Assembly (NCBI RefSeq): GCF_012273895.1
Contig: NC_052122.1
Span: 8,246,001 to 8,310,000, forward strand
Direction: 5' to 3'
From: Zerene cesonia
Lineage: Eukaryota; Arthropoda; Insecta; Lepidoptera; Pieridae
Length of the DNA: 64,000 nucleotides
The translations under genes and the position numbers were made by a program. Shown in pieces: positions 54,401 through 64,000 of the stretch. Each line of letters begins with the position of its first letter. Within the stretch, counting starts at the first letter, position 1. The notes under the pieces were generated by a model that ran no database searches, was not told the origin of the DNA, and saw nothing but the letters and a program-made list of their open reading frames with translations.

Positions 54401-56367
54401 TACTTCCAAACCTCTCTTACCTAGAAATAATACAATGAAAGAACAACATGTTAGAGCAACGGATTGAAATACTTCAAATTTAAATAATGCTTGATTACAT
54501 CAAACTCAAAATTATTGTATACATATCATATCACATCATTTCTGAAGCTATTTCTGAGAAATATATATAGATTGATGCAATTACAATATTTTTGTAAACA
54601 ATTTTACACACATGTCAGAAAATTAATGAGTTAATAAAGGTTTAAATTAAATTAAACATACCTAATGTATCATAAATTGCTCTCTTGTGAGAGTCAGAAA
54701 GAACTTCATACGCTTCCTTGACTTTATTAAATATTTGTTCAGCCCATTTTTGTTTATTGGGATCAGTGCTATGTTTATCAGGGTGGAACATGCGCGAACA
54801 TCTTCTGTAAGCACTATTTATTTCTTCTGGAGTTGCCTGTTGTGAAATGTCAACAATGTCATTAACTATATTAATATTGCACTTTTATGTTGAATTACAA
54901 CCAAAACAATAAAAAATCCATACAACTGTAAGGTTTCCCTTGCTCCTACCTCCTTAAGTAATGACTTACGGTTGTGCAGAGTTTTTAACATTTCAAATTA
55001 AGACAATAAGGCATTTCATTTTATGGGGTTTGTTCAAATGTAGCACTTAAAAGTTTAGATGATGTTCAAACCAAAATCCTTGTAGTTGTTTTCACATGAA
55101 AGAGTAAGTAATATAAAAATGTATAAAACTAACTAAATGGATTTTGGTGATATCTTATACCTTTAAACGAGCAATTCTTGTATATATATATATATATATA
55201 TATATAATTGGAATCTCGGAATCGGCTCCAACGATTTTCATGAAATTTAGTATATAGGGGGTTTCGGGGGCGATAAATTGATCTAGCTAGGAATTTTTTT
55301 TAGAAAATGTCATATTCGTGTTTGATTCGTGTTTTTTTTCCTGACATCTATTAGTGAATAATAATACTATTTTGCTTCGTAGTTAGCTGGACAACTGAAA
55401 TAACACATAGGCACTTTTTATACCGATATTCCTACGGGATACGGACTTACGCGGTTTCAACCGCGGGTCACAGCTAGTGTATACATTAACACATGCATAC
55501 ATTCTTCCAAATGTTCAAGTTGTTTGTGTTGTTAGATCCTACTAAGAGCTCTAAATAGAACTTATGTATAAACAGTTCAATAGCGGAAGATAGACTATGA
55601 TACACCATTGAACAGTTTTTTTTTTATAAATGTCATGTACAAGTAAATACTCTGTATCAGCACCAGAATGTTGTTTTGTTGTTTGAATTGCCATAATTAC
55701 ATAAATAGTGTAATAGATTACTGCAGTATATCTAGGAATATTACATTATTCTATTTCTATACTTACAAGTATATTTAAAGTATAGAAATTGGATAATATT
55801 AATGAGAATCCAATTAAACACATTATTACCATACTATATCTGCTAATAAATAGGGTTCAATCACATATTTTCTTATTCCTACACTTATTTAGATTTTTAA
55901 TAAGCATGTTATTTATTACATTCCTTATATTTATAGATAAGATATTTTTTTAATAAAAACCCCAGTTAGTGTTAAAACTTTTACATGTAGATAACAAGAA
56001 CGCATGTTAATGAAAATTTGTATCACACCCTAAAAATTCTTCTACTCTATTTGTTTATCAATAAAATTACAAGTTATGAGTCGGGCAAAACCGTTTTTTT
56101 ATAACCTAAAAATTTGAACCATGTACGATTAAATTTAGTTTCAATGGTATTGAGAAGGGTTAGGGTCTTTAGTGTTTATAACATTGGAATTATAATATTT
56201 TTAAAATGTTCTGAATGTTACACTACATTTTAAAGTTATATAATAATGTTGCAACATTTCCCAAAATGTTGATAAAATCAATATCATGTTACACTTACCG
56301 TTTTAGATACATTTAATAATTGGTAATAATTGTCTTCGATTAAAAGACTGTCCCCGTCTTCTTCCAT
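46887..56367 (-). CDS. DNAJC11: DNAJC11 homolog, mitochondrial J-domain protein, 12 coding exons
   Basis: Complete spliced gene, 568 aa (human DNAJC11 is 559). Exons on the minus strand: 56367-56299, 54836-54662, 54420-54339, 54228-54109, 53576-53449, 53107-52916, 52343-52130, 50358-50242, 49869-49678, 49032-48899, 47908-47763 and 47024-46887 (stop at 46889-46887). All introns are GT-AG and phases chain without a break, for 1707 nt in total. The J domain covers residues about 13-82, split by intron 1, with HPD at 41-43 and 'EAYEVLSDSHKRAIYD' following. The middle beta-rich region contains 'QNGIGTGSVNI' and 'FTPRGIVPSL'. A hydrophobic stretch lies near 387-403 ('APVFYATVVPVVSWLML'), then a charged coiled-coil-like segment and the C-terminal DUF3395 region with 'GFYDPCVGEEK'. 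Family members associate with the mitochondrial membrane, MICOS and SAM, and support cristae structure. An extra acidic, Gly/Ser-rich linker (start of exon 11) is longer than in the vertebrate protein as I recall it. The exon 5/6 junction was chosen by frame and homology; other boundaries are unambiguous. Confidence 0.97.
47062..47345 (+). repeat. AACCGACTTC-type repeat in the last DNAJC11 intron
   Basis: Contains 'CAACCGACTGAAAAAAGGAG' then 'GTCGTCAAATCGACTGTATT', and a second block from about 47215 ('TTTACTGGGTGAATTGATTT', 'AGCTAGTGCCTCCCATGTAG'). It starts less than 40 nt from the exon 12 acceptor at 47025. It lies antisense to the gene. Confidence 0.65.
47960..48175 (+). mobile_element. 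SINE-like dispersed lepidopteran repeat
   Basis: Ends with 'GTTCATGGGCGGCGATGATC' and 'GCTTACCATTAGGCCAACC', preceded by C/T-rich 'CCCGTTTCCTTTTCCTCATC'. Same family as 53722-53955 (opposite strand), in DNAJC11 intron 10. An open frame running through it is not a gene. Confidence 0.65.
48228..48345 (+). repeat. Decayed CCCACTGCTAGG-type repeat
   Basis: Carries 'TATTCCTACCGCAGGATACA' and 'AGCCTCCTATGACGGCCAGG', then 'GGTTAAATGCGGGTTGCCAG', a degenerate version of the family at 46690. It lies in DNAJC11 intron 10. Confidence 0.5.
49183..49395 (-). mobile_element. Helitron-like element in DNAJC11 intron 9
   Basis: The plus strand reads CTAGCTTTTGCCCGCGGCTTC after host A, so the element ends in CTAG on the minus strand next to host T. 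The body contains 'GGGATTGAAAAAGCGACTTT'. The 5' TC end cannot be placed, so the right boundary is approximate. Confidence 0.55.
49896..50174 (-). mobile_element. Complete Helitron-like element in DNAJC11 intron 8, 279 bp
   Basis: On the minus strand it runs from TCCCCTATTAATACTACAAA to GGGCAAAAGCTAG between host A and T. It makes up 279 of the 372 nt of this intron and lies in the same orientation as the gene. Its 3' end is 26 nt from the exon 9 acceptor. Confidence 0.75.
51114..51635 (+). mobile_element. Helitron-like element split by a nested insertion
   Basis: The two parts, 51114-51120 and 51471-51635, join to TCTTATA + TATAAAATTCTCGTG, close to the 5' end of the 4188 element (TCTATATATATAAAATTCTC). 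It ends GTCGGGTCAGCTAG followed by T. The interrupting element is 51121-51470. Confidence 0.7.
51121..51470 (-). mobile_element. Complete Helitron-like element nested in an older one
   Basis: On the minus strand it starts TCTTATACCTTTAAACGAGC, has a (TA)n interrupted once by G, and ends AACCGCGGGTCACAGCTAG. Host A and T (51120/51471) belong to the older element. It lies in DNAJC11 intron 7. Confidence 0.8.
51638..51813 (+). mobile_element. Helitron-like element (CCCGGGCAGAGCCGGGG type)
   Basis: Has 'TTACATGTCACGTTGTTTGT' near its 5' end and finishes with a CCCGG-GCAGAG-CCGGG hairpin, GTGCAGCTAG. The base after CTAG is C rather than T. It is a sister of 35151-35326. The exact 5' end is unclear because it abuts the previous element. 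Confidence 0.6.
52447..52504. repeat. Perfect 23-bp inverted repeat with a 12-nt loop
   Basis: The arms 52447-52469 and 52482-52504 are exact reverse complements (ending ...GGAGCGGC / GCCGCTCC...). The loop is AACGTAGCGTCA. It lies in DNAJC11 intron 6, about 100 nt before the exon 7 acceptor. It may be a palindromic miniature element or a hairpin RNA source. Confidence 0.9.
53722..53955 (-). mobile_element. SINE-like dispersed lepidopteran repeat
   Basis: On the minus strand it reads C/T-rich 'CCTTTTCCTTCCGATTCCCA', 'AGGCGTAAGATCTGGAATGG', 'GTTCATGGGCGGTGGAAGC' and 'CCACCAGCTCCATTGCCGAC'. It lies in DNAJC11 intron 4 in the same orientation as the gene. Confidence 0.7.
55153..55477 (+). mobile_element. 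Complete Helitron-like element in DNAJC11 intron 1, 325 bp
   Basis: Runs from TCTTATACCTTTAAACGAGC, through a 26-bp (TA)n, to a GCGGTTTCAACCGC hairpin and GGGTCACAGCTAG. Host A precedes and T follows. It lies antisense to DNAJC11. Confidence 0.8.
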
Positions 56368-56440
56368 CCTTTAAAATATCTTAAAACATCTAAAAAATAA
56401 ATAACTGATAAATTTCCGAGCCGCACTGACACCTGAAATG
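56368..56440 (-). promoter_or_regulatory. Candidate DNAJC11 core promoter and short 5' UTR
   Basis: On the minus strand a TCAGTG initiator match places a possible start at about 56427, which gives a 5' UTR of about 60 nt before the ATG at 56367. No TATA box is seen at the expected distance. A TTTTTTAG inside the leader could instead be an acceptor for a 5' UTR intron, with an ACAG|GTAACG donor-like site near 56511. Confidence 0.4.
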
Positions 56441-57310
56441 AAATTGAAATTCATAAATCATAGACATTCATCATAGACGACGGACCACACCATAGTGTTA
56501 AAAGTTTGCACGTTACCTGTATACATTTTGGATACAAATATAGCTATTATTGTAAAGACGTATAATTACTTCATTTGTTTATTAATTTATTTTCAATAAC
56601 TGTAAGGAGGGGGCGGTAAGTGCGTCAGATCACGGCAAACGGCATGTGGTTGAATCGCGCGTCGCTGCGACCACAGCGGTGAATTTGGTGGTGCCACCGC
56701 CGCTGATTGTCTTGTCCTCATTAGACAAGCTCAATTTTAAACACGTTAGGATATGCTAAAGTTTTAAGTACCCTGGACTTGGATAACTTATCTACATATA
56801 TTTTTGACTAACTCTGATGACATACAAGAAAACGCACTTTTGCATTTAGCTAATTGTTTGATTTTTGTGACTGGAGATATTTAGAATTTAGAGGTTTGAG
56901 AGCAATAAAAGCAGTGTCAGCTATCACACAAACTATGTCGAGGCACATTTCATGCCTGACGCCATGAGAAAAGGAAGGAATGTAAACAACAATAAATCCC
57001 ATACTCTTCATAAGCTCTTCGTACAATGAACATAAATAAGTTTCTTTTTTAATTTTCTTGTTTAAGGATATATTTAACGCTAAATATTTTAGTGAGTAGA
57101 ATTTACGCGAAGGTAATATTCTTATATTATTCCTTCTCGCTAATTGCCTTAGAGGAGAAATATTCAGGTGTTATAAAATTAAGGTATACATCATTATATA
57201 AGGAACCATATACGATTACAGATAATTCTAGATGTATTATTGTTGTGGACATCAATATTTTTCTGTTTTTTTTTTCTGCACTGTGGCTTGTTTTATTTGA
57301 CATATTTGTC
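56441..57310. other. Divergent intergenic region between DNAJC11 and WDR47
   Basis: About 0.9 kb separate the candidate start sites. A GC-rich stretch (about 56605-56720, e.g. AGGAGGGGGCGG) is the most promoter-like part. The open frame at 57092-57364 lacks support. Confidence 0.5.
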
Positions 57311-57507
57311 AGTTGTCAGTGTCAATTAAAAGCAAAGCGAATTATCTTCTCTAGTTATCTGTGATCGTAAACGACTTGAGTGACCGACGTTATATTGTGG
57401 AAAAAATTTAATAAACCTTTGAAATGTCCCGTTAATTTTTTGTTGTAAATGTTGGATAATATTTTTCAATATCCAAGTGGTGGAATAAAATAGGAGCGAT
57501 TTTTAAG
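57311..57507 (+). promoter_or_regulatory. Candidate WDR47 transcription start and 5' UTR exon
   Basis: Two initiator-like motifs (TCAGTT, TCAGTG) lie at about 57309-57321. Downstream, an AAG|GTAATA donor ends a possible exon at 57507. The segment has stops in all frames, as a 5' UTR exon may. It is on the right strand and about 2.2 kb upstream of the acceptor at 59680. No TATA box is visible. This is motif inference only. Confidence 0.35.
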
Positions 57508-58472
57508 GTAATAAGATTATAGGAGAAATTCAATTATCACTGCTTTCTGTTTTCTAAATATAATGTTTGTTTCATGTAGCATCTGATATTGTTTTTATAT
57601 CAAGTGAAATAAATCATCGAAGTTACAGTTTAAAATTATAGGCTCTGTTAAATACCGCGAATCGTCTTAATGTCTCGTTTAGGGAATGTCGTTTGTGTAG
57701 GTGTAGTGTAACTTATAAGGAATAATGATATGACTGTTTCGACTTCGTATATTGGTACGTGATTACACTAGTTATGTGCGCATGGTGAATATTTTATAGT
57801 AATCAAATTTCTCCAGTTGGTATGTAAGTATGATGTGTCAGAGATGCACCAATGATTTCGCTATGTATGCAACATGATGGCTTTCGCCAGGGATGTAAGT
57901 TATACTCGAAAGATCGCAGCGAAAGTCGTAATGAGCTGTGCGGCAATTTTATCTCATCATCTGCATTGCTAATAAATTGTTCTGTAGATTCAAATTAAAA
58001 TAATAGCAAGAATATCTCGTTATTGTATAGTTCCTTCTTAACAATCTTAGATAAAACAATTTTATAACATAAATTATGTATTCTGAAAATTTTTGTAGTT
58101 TCTATATCATATCTTTAAACTGTTAATGTACTGTTAAACACATAAAAAGGAGAGCTCCTCAGGACTTCCTTTCACAGCAGTAAGTCAACTCCAAAATCTT
58201 ATATGGATATGCTACTGGGGGTATACTATGCATGCCAAAAACCAAATTCATACAACCAGCTTAATACTTCAATGAGGCAGATTGCAGGTCAATGGAGATT
58301 TAAAAAAAAAAAATTGTCCTAATTACTCAAACAATAACTAAACCAGCTTTTAGAGTTGAAGATGTTATATGAAATAAACCAGTTTATTTTTCCTTTACAC
58401 CAATTAACCTCTACAACACTTTTTATCTTTCTCTGCCACTATTGGGATTAAAAACACTTGAAAATAGCACTT

Positions 58473-58629
58473 CATTTAGAAATTAAAGACTTGTAAACGA
58501 ATTTTATGTGCGATTTATTAATTATATTATTAACCCAATGTTTGAACACTTTACAGCAAGCATGGTCACAGGATAATATAATGACTAAATTATGTTTAAA
58601 TCTGTTTAAAAGTCTTTAATTTCTAAATG
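58473..58629. mobile_element. Short element with 19-bp perfect terminal inverted repeats
   Basis: The 157-bp element begins CATTTAGAAATTAAAGACT (58473-58491) and ends with the exact reverse complement (58611-58629). Its centre carries 'TTATTAACCCAATGTTTGAA' and 'CTTTACAGCAAGCATGGTCA', the dispersed lepidopteran motif also at 21063. It is non-coding and MITE-like. Confidence 0.75.
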
Positions 58630-58938
58630 TATAATACTCGCATAAAATCAAGCACAAGAAAAAGCACTAATTTTACTTAATAACAAATAGTACATTTCAT
58701 TTTCATATATTCAGTTTAGTAATTTATGTGTTAAAAAATCTACAAAGAACTTTTTGACTCATAATTTATTACCTAACTTTTGACAATGGGAGTCATACTT
58801 TTTAACATTGTAATGTTCATATCGCATAATGTGTGAAACATATAATGTCATGAGATTCCCAATACAAAGCAGATGTTGATTTGATGAGCTTAAAAAAAAT
58901 ATACTTTCTGTCAAGCTTTTGGTACAATTATTAATTTA

Positions 58939-59125
58939 TCCTATTATTATTATAAACACGAAAATTTGTAAGTATGTATGAATGGATGAAAGTTTGTTAC
59001 TCTTTCACATGAATAGCTTATTGTATGTGTATGACACTTAGTACAGGGATTGATTATAGTCTGGATTAGTACTTAGGCTTTTTTTACCCGGGTACTATGC
59101 AAGTGATGCTGCGGGTTATAGATAG
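58939..59125 (+). mobile_element. Helitron-like element, decayed 3' end
   Basis: Starts TCCTATTATTATTATAAACA after host A, with 'AGTTTGTTACTCTTTCACAT' in the body. It ends 'GCTGCGGGTTATAGATAG' followed by T, a decayed CAGCTAG. Confidence 0.6.
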
Positions 59126-59680
59126 TATTTGATAAATAAAAATCAATTGCTGTTTGTTTGTTTTGTTGAAAATTGATTGAGCTGATTAAGCTGACTTTAG
59201 TTATAAATGTAAAAGTCCAGGAAAAGTTGAAATGGTGAAAAACATAAATGCCAGTGAAGCAATATTCACCAGGTCATCTTGTAATAAATAGAAATACTAA
59301 TGGGTTTAATATAAATAATATATATATATAGGGATAATCACCAACAGTAAATTGTTTGTAAATAATGTTCATACATCATCATAAATCATCATCTTTACCG
59401 ATATGTTATATTAAAAATTCAAACATCTTAGACGCAATTAAATTAGTGTTGAAGAAAGGTTCAAGTTATGTTTTGAAAGACAGAAAATATATATATAATC
59501 AGTAAATAATGTTTTAAGTCTTATAGTCATCAATTTACAAAGTGTGCATTCATACATTGTTAGTTTATGAACTACTTTCATTGCAATCTTACTTAAATTC
59601 TTTTTTTATTAGCATGGGTAAAATTTAAAGATATTATATATAAAATTAAAACATATTATATATAATGTTTCTTTTTTAAG

Positions 59681-59706
59681 GCTCGACATAAAGTAGGTGG
59701 AACATC
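59681..59706 (+). other. WDR47 5' UTR segment in the first coding exon
   Basis: A T-rich tract ending in AG at 59679-59680 gives a good acceptor. The 26 nt from there to the ATG contain an in-frame TAA at 59689-59691, so this segment is untranslated. At least one upstream non-coding exon must exist. Confidence 0.75.
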
Positions 59707-62204
59707 ATGCCTTCCACACATCTCAACCTTCGGGAGGATGATGTAGTTCGCTTGGCTCTGGAATTTCTTCACAACCGAGACCTCCATATCACTCAGCTAT
59801 CTCTGGAAAGAGAGACAGGTGTAATTAACGGTAATTATGCAGATGATGTCCTGTTTCTACGACAACTCATCTTAGACGGCCAGTGGGATGATGTTCTCGA
59901 ATTTATTCAGCCGTTAAGCACACTGAAGGCGTTTGAAGCGGATAAATTCAATTATGCTATATTACGACATAAATATATTGAACTTTTATGCATTCGATCT
60001 GAGATAAAAGCCTACAATAATGTGGAAAATATTGTAGACGAAGTTGTCAAAGTGTTAAGTGAATTAGAAAAAGTTGCGCCTTCTAAGGAAGACTACTCAA
60101 ACTTGTGTCTATTGCTTACACTACCGAGTATCACCGATCATGCTCAATTTAAGAAATGGAATCCCAGCAATGCACGTGTGCAATGTTTTCGCGAAGTTTA
60201 TCCACTTGTGGAACAGTTTTTACCGTGCGACAAAAAATCCACTGGCATCGTGCCAAAATGTGCAAAAAATGACAGATTAATGCAATTACTCATAAAAGGC
60301 ATTCTATACGAATCTTGCGTGAATTATTGTCAAGCCAAAGCAACGGGGTCAAAGGAGGCACAGTCTAATGAGGTTCAATTTTCTCGTTTATTGGATGGGT
60401 CGGGTTTTGACGAATCGGATCTAAGCTTGCTTTCTTGGTTGCAATCTATACCGGCTGAAACATTTAGTGTTCCATTCGAGCAAAGAATGCTAGATGTAGA
60501 TGTGGAGAAATTAGAGCGTCCATCATTGCACACATCATGGACTGAACACATGCTTGTGACTCCAATTAAACCTCGCACATTCCCACACTTGGCTATGCCA
60601 TTCAGAAGGCCTCGATCAGCTGCAGATGCTATGACGAGATCCTTACGACCGCTGCCCGATGGAGCGCCACGACACCCAGCGCTCATGGCTCTATCAGCTA
60701 TCGATTACGGTCCCACGTCGTCATATTTCGCTGGATTTCATTTAACGGGTATAAAGGGAAGCAAATTAATGAACACGTCTGTGGACAGACTGTTCGACAA
60801 CAAAACCAATGAGAGTATTTACAATGGTCTGAATGAATCTCTGAAACCGATCGACGAAACATTGAAGCCAATTGGCGAGTCGAAAACGAACGAGAGCAGC
60901 ATTGGGGCTTCCACTGCTACTACGCCTGAGCACAGAGGGCAAGATTATTCTGTGTCGACGTCTATTTCAACGACGGCGCCTGTGCCGGAGCGCACACCGG
61001 TGCCGGAGAGACTTCTCCCCGCGCAGGTTGCTCTGCCAGGCGCGGACGGTGATTTCAGACGCGATTTGATGAAGGAATATCAGATTCAGAAGCAGCGAGA
61101 ATGCGACGATTACCTGCGCAATCTGTGTTCGTCAGACTTGAGACCGCAGAAACCGTAAGTTTTATTGTTCACTAGCGGGCTTGTTCATAAACGTACTATC
61201 TACCAAGCCAATATCCATATATCGAGACATAGTTTTTCAAGTGGCAAAACTTTACCAGTAATTATTACTTCAATATTTAGGGCTTATAGGTAGTTTGTTT
61301 ATGAATGAAATAGTAAAAGTTTAAATATTTGTGCAATATCCACGTACTGTTAAATTATGAAACAATACTTTCAGGGTGGAGCAAGTAAATGATGCTGCAT
61401 CAGCTCTTCCTACGGTTGTCAAGTATAATCAAAAGCCGACTTCAGAACTCAACCACAAGATGAACGACCAAATACTCATGAGGTAAATATAGTTTACTGT
61501 TGAACCTTATTTAGACGTCCATATAAAAATAACACCATCAAACATTGAATAAAAATGTCGTTTAAAATTATTACGCATTAAAATTGTTCATATAAAGCGA
61601 CCGGAATATAATGTATAAAAATTAAAATGTGAAATATGGTATTTAATGTGTGCTCTAGAATTCTATTACGGTGTATTTGGCACGGTACAGCGCACACGCA
61701 ATTTGTTCTATTCCTTCGCCCAGGGCATGTTGTGAGTGTAACGAGCCGATAAATTACCGCTCAAGAGCTTAAATTATATTCACCTAGTAATTGAATTTGA
61801 TTTTTACAAAGCTAGCGGCTTGCATGGTGCAGCGTTTATAGTTTATTAGTTCGACAAGGGTCGCGCTGTCGCTACAGTCTCGTATCAGGTGAAAACGACG
61901 CTTCAAATAATCCTTTCGAGTGTGTTAGAATTTTTATTTTGAACTGTACTAAATTGAGTGTCAAATGTTAAGTCTCTGTGGAATAGGTTTTATCAATAGG
62001 TGACCTAGGGCTAAAGATAAATTGCAAATTATATACCTATATTTTCCGTATCACTTACGCGTTAATATAAATAGAATATTTCAATTATTGAGCTTTTTAT
62101 AACACGAGGGTTTAAGGTTATTAATAAATGAAATTAATTATCTTCCTTTATATTTCAGAGAAAACGAAATGACGGATACGATAGAGGTGCAAGAAGCTGT
62201 AAAC
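59707..62204 (+). CDS. WDR47: WDR47 (nemitin) homolog, 5' part, first three coding exons
   Basis: Coding exons are 59707-61154, 61375-61482 and 62159-62204. Junctions are GT-AG with phases 2, 2 and 0, giving 534 codons before the gene continues past the window. The ATG at 59707 follows a splice acceptor at 59680, and an in-frame TAA at 59689-59691 fixes it as the start. Residues about 10-42 form a LisH motif ('LHITQLSLERETGVING'). Residues about 45-102 form the CTLH region ('LRQLILDGQWDDVLEFIQPL'). 'DYSNLCLLLTLP', 'WNPSNARV' and 'DLSLLSWLQSIP' match conserved WDR47 blocks. Residues about 297-320 hold an Arg/Ser/Pro-rich stretch, and the rest is low-complexity linker. WDR47 proteins bind microtubule-associated partners and act in neuronal and ciliary microtubule organisation. 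The C-terminal WD40 repeats are absent here and expected to the right. SMU1 shares LisH-CTLH-WD40 order, but the block motifs favour WDR47. Confidence 0.95.
61155..61374 (+). other. WDR47 intron between coding exons 1 and 2
   Basis: GTAAGT donor, TTTCAG acceptor, 220 nt. No internal feature is seen. Confidence 0.9.
61483..62158 (+). other. WDR47 intron between coding exons 2 and 3
   Basis: GTAAAT donor, TATTTCAG acceptor, 676 nt. No repeat is recognised. A mildly GC-raised patch near 61670-61740 has no clear identity. Confidence 0.9.
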
Positions 62205-64000
62205 GTAAGACTTTTTTTTAATATTCTAATAGTTATGTATATTATATATGTATATTTATGTTCCACTTAATCTTTAGAAAAACAAACAAATTGCTTTTAG
62301 TAACTGAAAAAAATCCTCATACATTATTTATCTAGCATATTAATATAAAGAGCGATACGTTGTTCGTATTTTAATTAGAAAACTGGTTTGGACTTCCGAA
62401 TTGAAAAGTGAAATGAATCTATCAACGATACATAAGAGTTTCTTGGAGTTTATGGCACCAGATTTATTTAAACATAGGTAGATATGGCTTGAATATTGGC
62501 ATATGCGAAAAATATTATATGTGATTCCATTTTTACCAACCGTTTCGTGTCTACAAAAATGTTTAATACATGATGCCTTATTATTGTTCTGCTTGATAAG
62601 CAACGAAACAAATAACGTAAAAAAATCAAATACTAGTATTATAAATGCGTTAGAATGACTTTCTGTTATACTACCACCCTACCAATTTGAATTACATTAT
62701 GTATGGAAATAGCCGAAAAAAATCCACCCTGGGTTGACGTTTATGCGTATAAGGATACTAACTCCTAAACGTAGGCAACTTTTCTACAAAACTATAACCC
62801 TAAATGATTGAAATTGCGATTGAAAATGTTAGTCCGCGTTTAAAACCGCTTTTATATATGTACTAGGGGTACTGTCCTAACTTAGGCTGTGATACATACA
62901 GCATTCTGGGATCACGTACTTAACGATATTATAATATTAGTAAAGTATTAGATGATATAGATTGATATTCGTGACCCTTTCCCAGGTCAACCTATCTAGG
63001 AAAGGCTTAATTAAATTGATCCATATAATATGTTAGGGACATTAAAAACGGTTTGATATGTATTGTTTCACCACAGCATCGTCTGGAGTCGGTCGGCTGA
63101 GCACAGTTTTCCGAATGCATTTTCCACTGATTGCACGCGCCGCTCGATGGAATTCTAAACTGTTTTATCTATACGCTGGTGTTCGTGTAGGTTTATTTAT
63201 TTCAGTTGAGAGGTTATCCTTTGTGACGAGGACTATGTTTACTCTAGTTAGACTGATGAAAATCCTTTTGACATATTGTATAAGTTCCTAGAGTCTACGC
63301 GTTGTAGTAATGTAGTAAATTTCAATTTGAATTTAGCCTATTTGTGTGATTATAGGGTTATTGTCTATTGACCCTTCAGCTTATTCCGTCCTGTCCTGTA
63401 AACAATGATGAGAGTTACACATTTGCTATCTTGTTCCGATCTATTCAGAAGTATATATATAAATAAAAAAAAATATATATATATTTGTGGTATAAATTAA
63501 TAACTTTACCGGTGACCGGAGATATTTTTATTTAATAATATGTCTAAGGCATATGTTAAAGCCCCTTTTTCGTTAGAGCGCTTTTTAGTTAAAATTAGAT
63601 GTTAATAAATGCCTTTGCTACAACTAGTTCTAAATAGATAAAACTAGACAGTGCTGTTTTCTTAACAGAAAGTTGTCAAATACACCAATTCATATCTTAT
63701 TATTTCGTTTTGTTTTTATCGTAATAATCAACAACTTAATATTTAGCCTCGATGAATATACGAAGTATTAGAATAAGTAACTAAAGAGCGAAGCGACGAA
63801 CGTGTTAGGTTTTGCGGTGATTCACGAGCGTATGAGCGAAGCGAGCGTACCTCGCCAGCGGGCGTCGAGTGCAAGAATCGACTTTATGGCATTATGGTTT
63901 AAAAAAAACAATTTAATTATTTATTAATTCAGCTTGGGTGTGTTGTTACATATACGTGGAACTCTCCTGATAAGTTTAAAAAACCTGTAGTAGGAGAGTT
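62205..64000 (+). other. WDR47 intron running off the window
   Basis: GTAAGA donor at 62205. No further exon continuing in phase 0 was found to 64000. An exon-like stretch after ACCACAG at 63075 meets a stop within eight codons in that phase. Near 63785-63885 a CpG-rich patch repeats GAGCGAAGCGA, probably repeat-derived. Confidence 0.7.

Larger units (their letters stand above)
57508..59680 (+). other. Probable 5' UTR intron of WDR47
   Basis: This would be an intron from the donor at 57508 to the acceptor at 59680. It contains two mobile elements (58473 and 58939) and otherwise plain AT-rich sequence. Confidence 0.4.

Noticed and set aside
57092..57364. 90-codon plus-strand frame between the two genes
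   Set aside because: AT-driven composition, no homology, and it overlaps the candidate WDR47 start region.
63075..63110. Possible fourth WDR47 coding exon after ACCACAG
   Set aside because: In the required phase 0 it hits a stop after seven codons.

Overview
The window is eukaryotic nuclear DNA, almost certainly from a moth or butterfly (Lepidoptera). It is AT-rich, its genes are split by GT-AG introns, and it carries dispersed repeats typical of Lepidoptera: Helitron-like elements ending in CTAG, a short repeat whose end reads 'GTTCATGGGCGGTGGAAGC', a repeat with an 'AACCGACTTCAA' core, and one with 'CCCACTGCTAGGAAACAGG'. No bacterial, phage or CRISPR features are present. The species cannot be named from the sequence.

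Only about the right-hand quarter holds recognisable genes. A complete 12-exon DNAJC11 homolog runs leftward (46887-56367, 568 aa). It starts with a J domain and belongs to the mitochondrial membrane/cristae co-chaperone family. I rebuilt it exon by exon; every junction is GT-AG and every phase agrees. The first three coding exons of a WDR47 (nemitin) homolog run rightward from 59707 to 62204. They carry the LisH and CTLH domains, and the WD40 half lies beyond the right edge. The two genes are head to head. Initiator-like TCAGTG/TCAGTT motifs near 56427 (-) and 57311 (+) suggest divergent promoters about 0.9 kb apart. I see no functional link between the genes beyond this arrangement.

Positions 1-46.8 kb form a gene desert without any recognisable protein. 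It contains Helitron-like elements, a 141-bp tandem duplication (19.5 kb), two related mobile-element copies (21.1 and 58.5 kb), a 1000-N assembly gap (41338-42337), a 130-bp (TA)n tract, and several islands of raised GC. The strongest island (31.0-31.6 kb) looks like a CpG-rich promoter with a leftward first exon and a good donor site. The desert may therefore be intron or regulatory territory of a gene whose main exons lie to the left. A TATA-plus-donor arrangement at 17.7 kb is a second, weaker candidate.

The most informative non-coding signal is the Helitron-like elements. Complete copies start with TC, end with a GC hairpin and CTAG, and sit exactly between host A and T. One is nested in another (51114-51635). 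One ends 26 nt from a DNAJC11 splice acceptor. One family carries an internal (TA)n that ranges from about 26 to 130 bp between copies. I found no convincing new multi-gene system.
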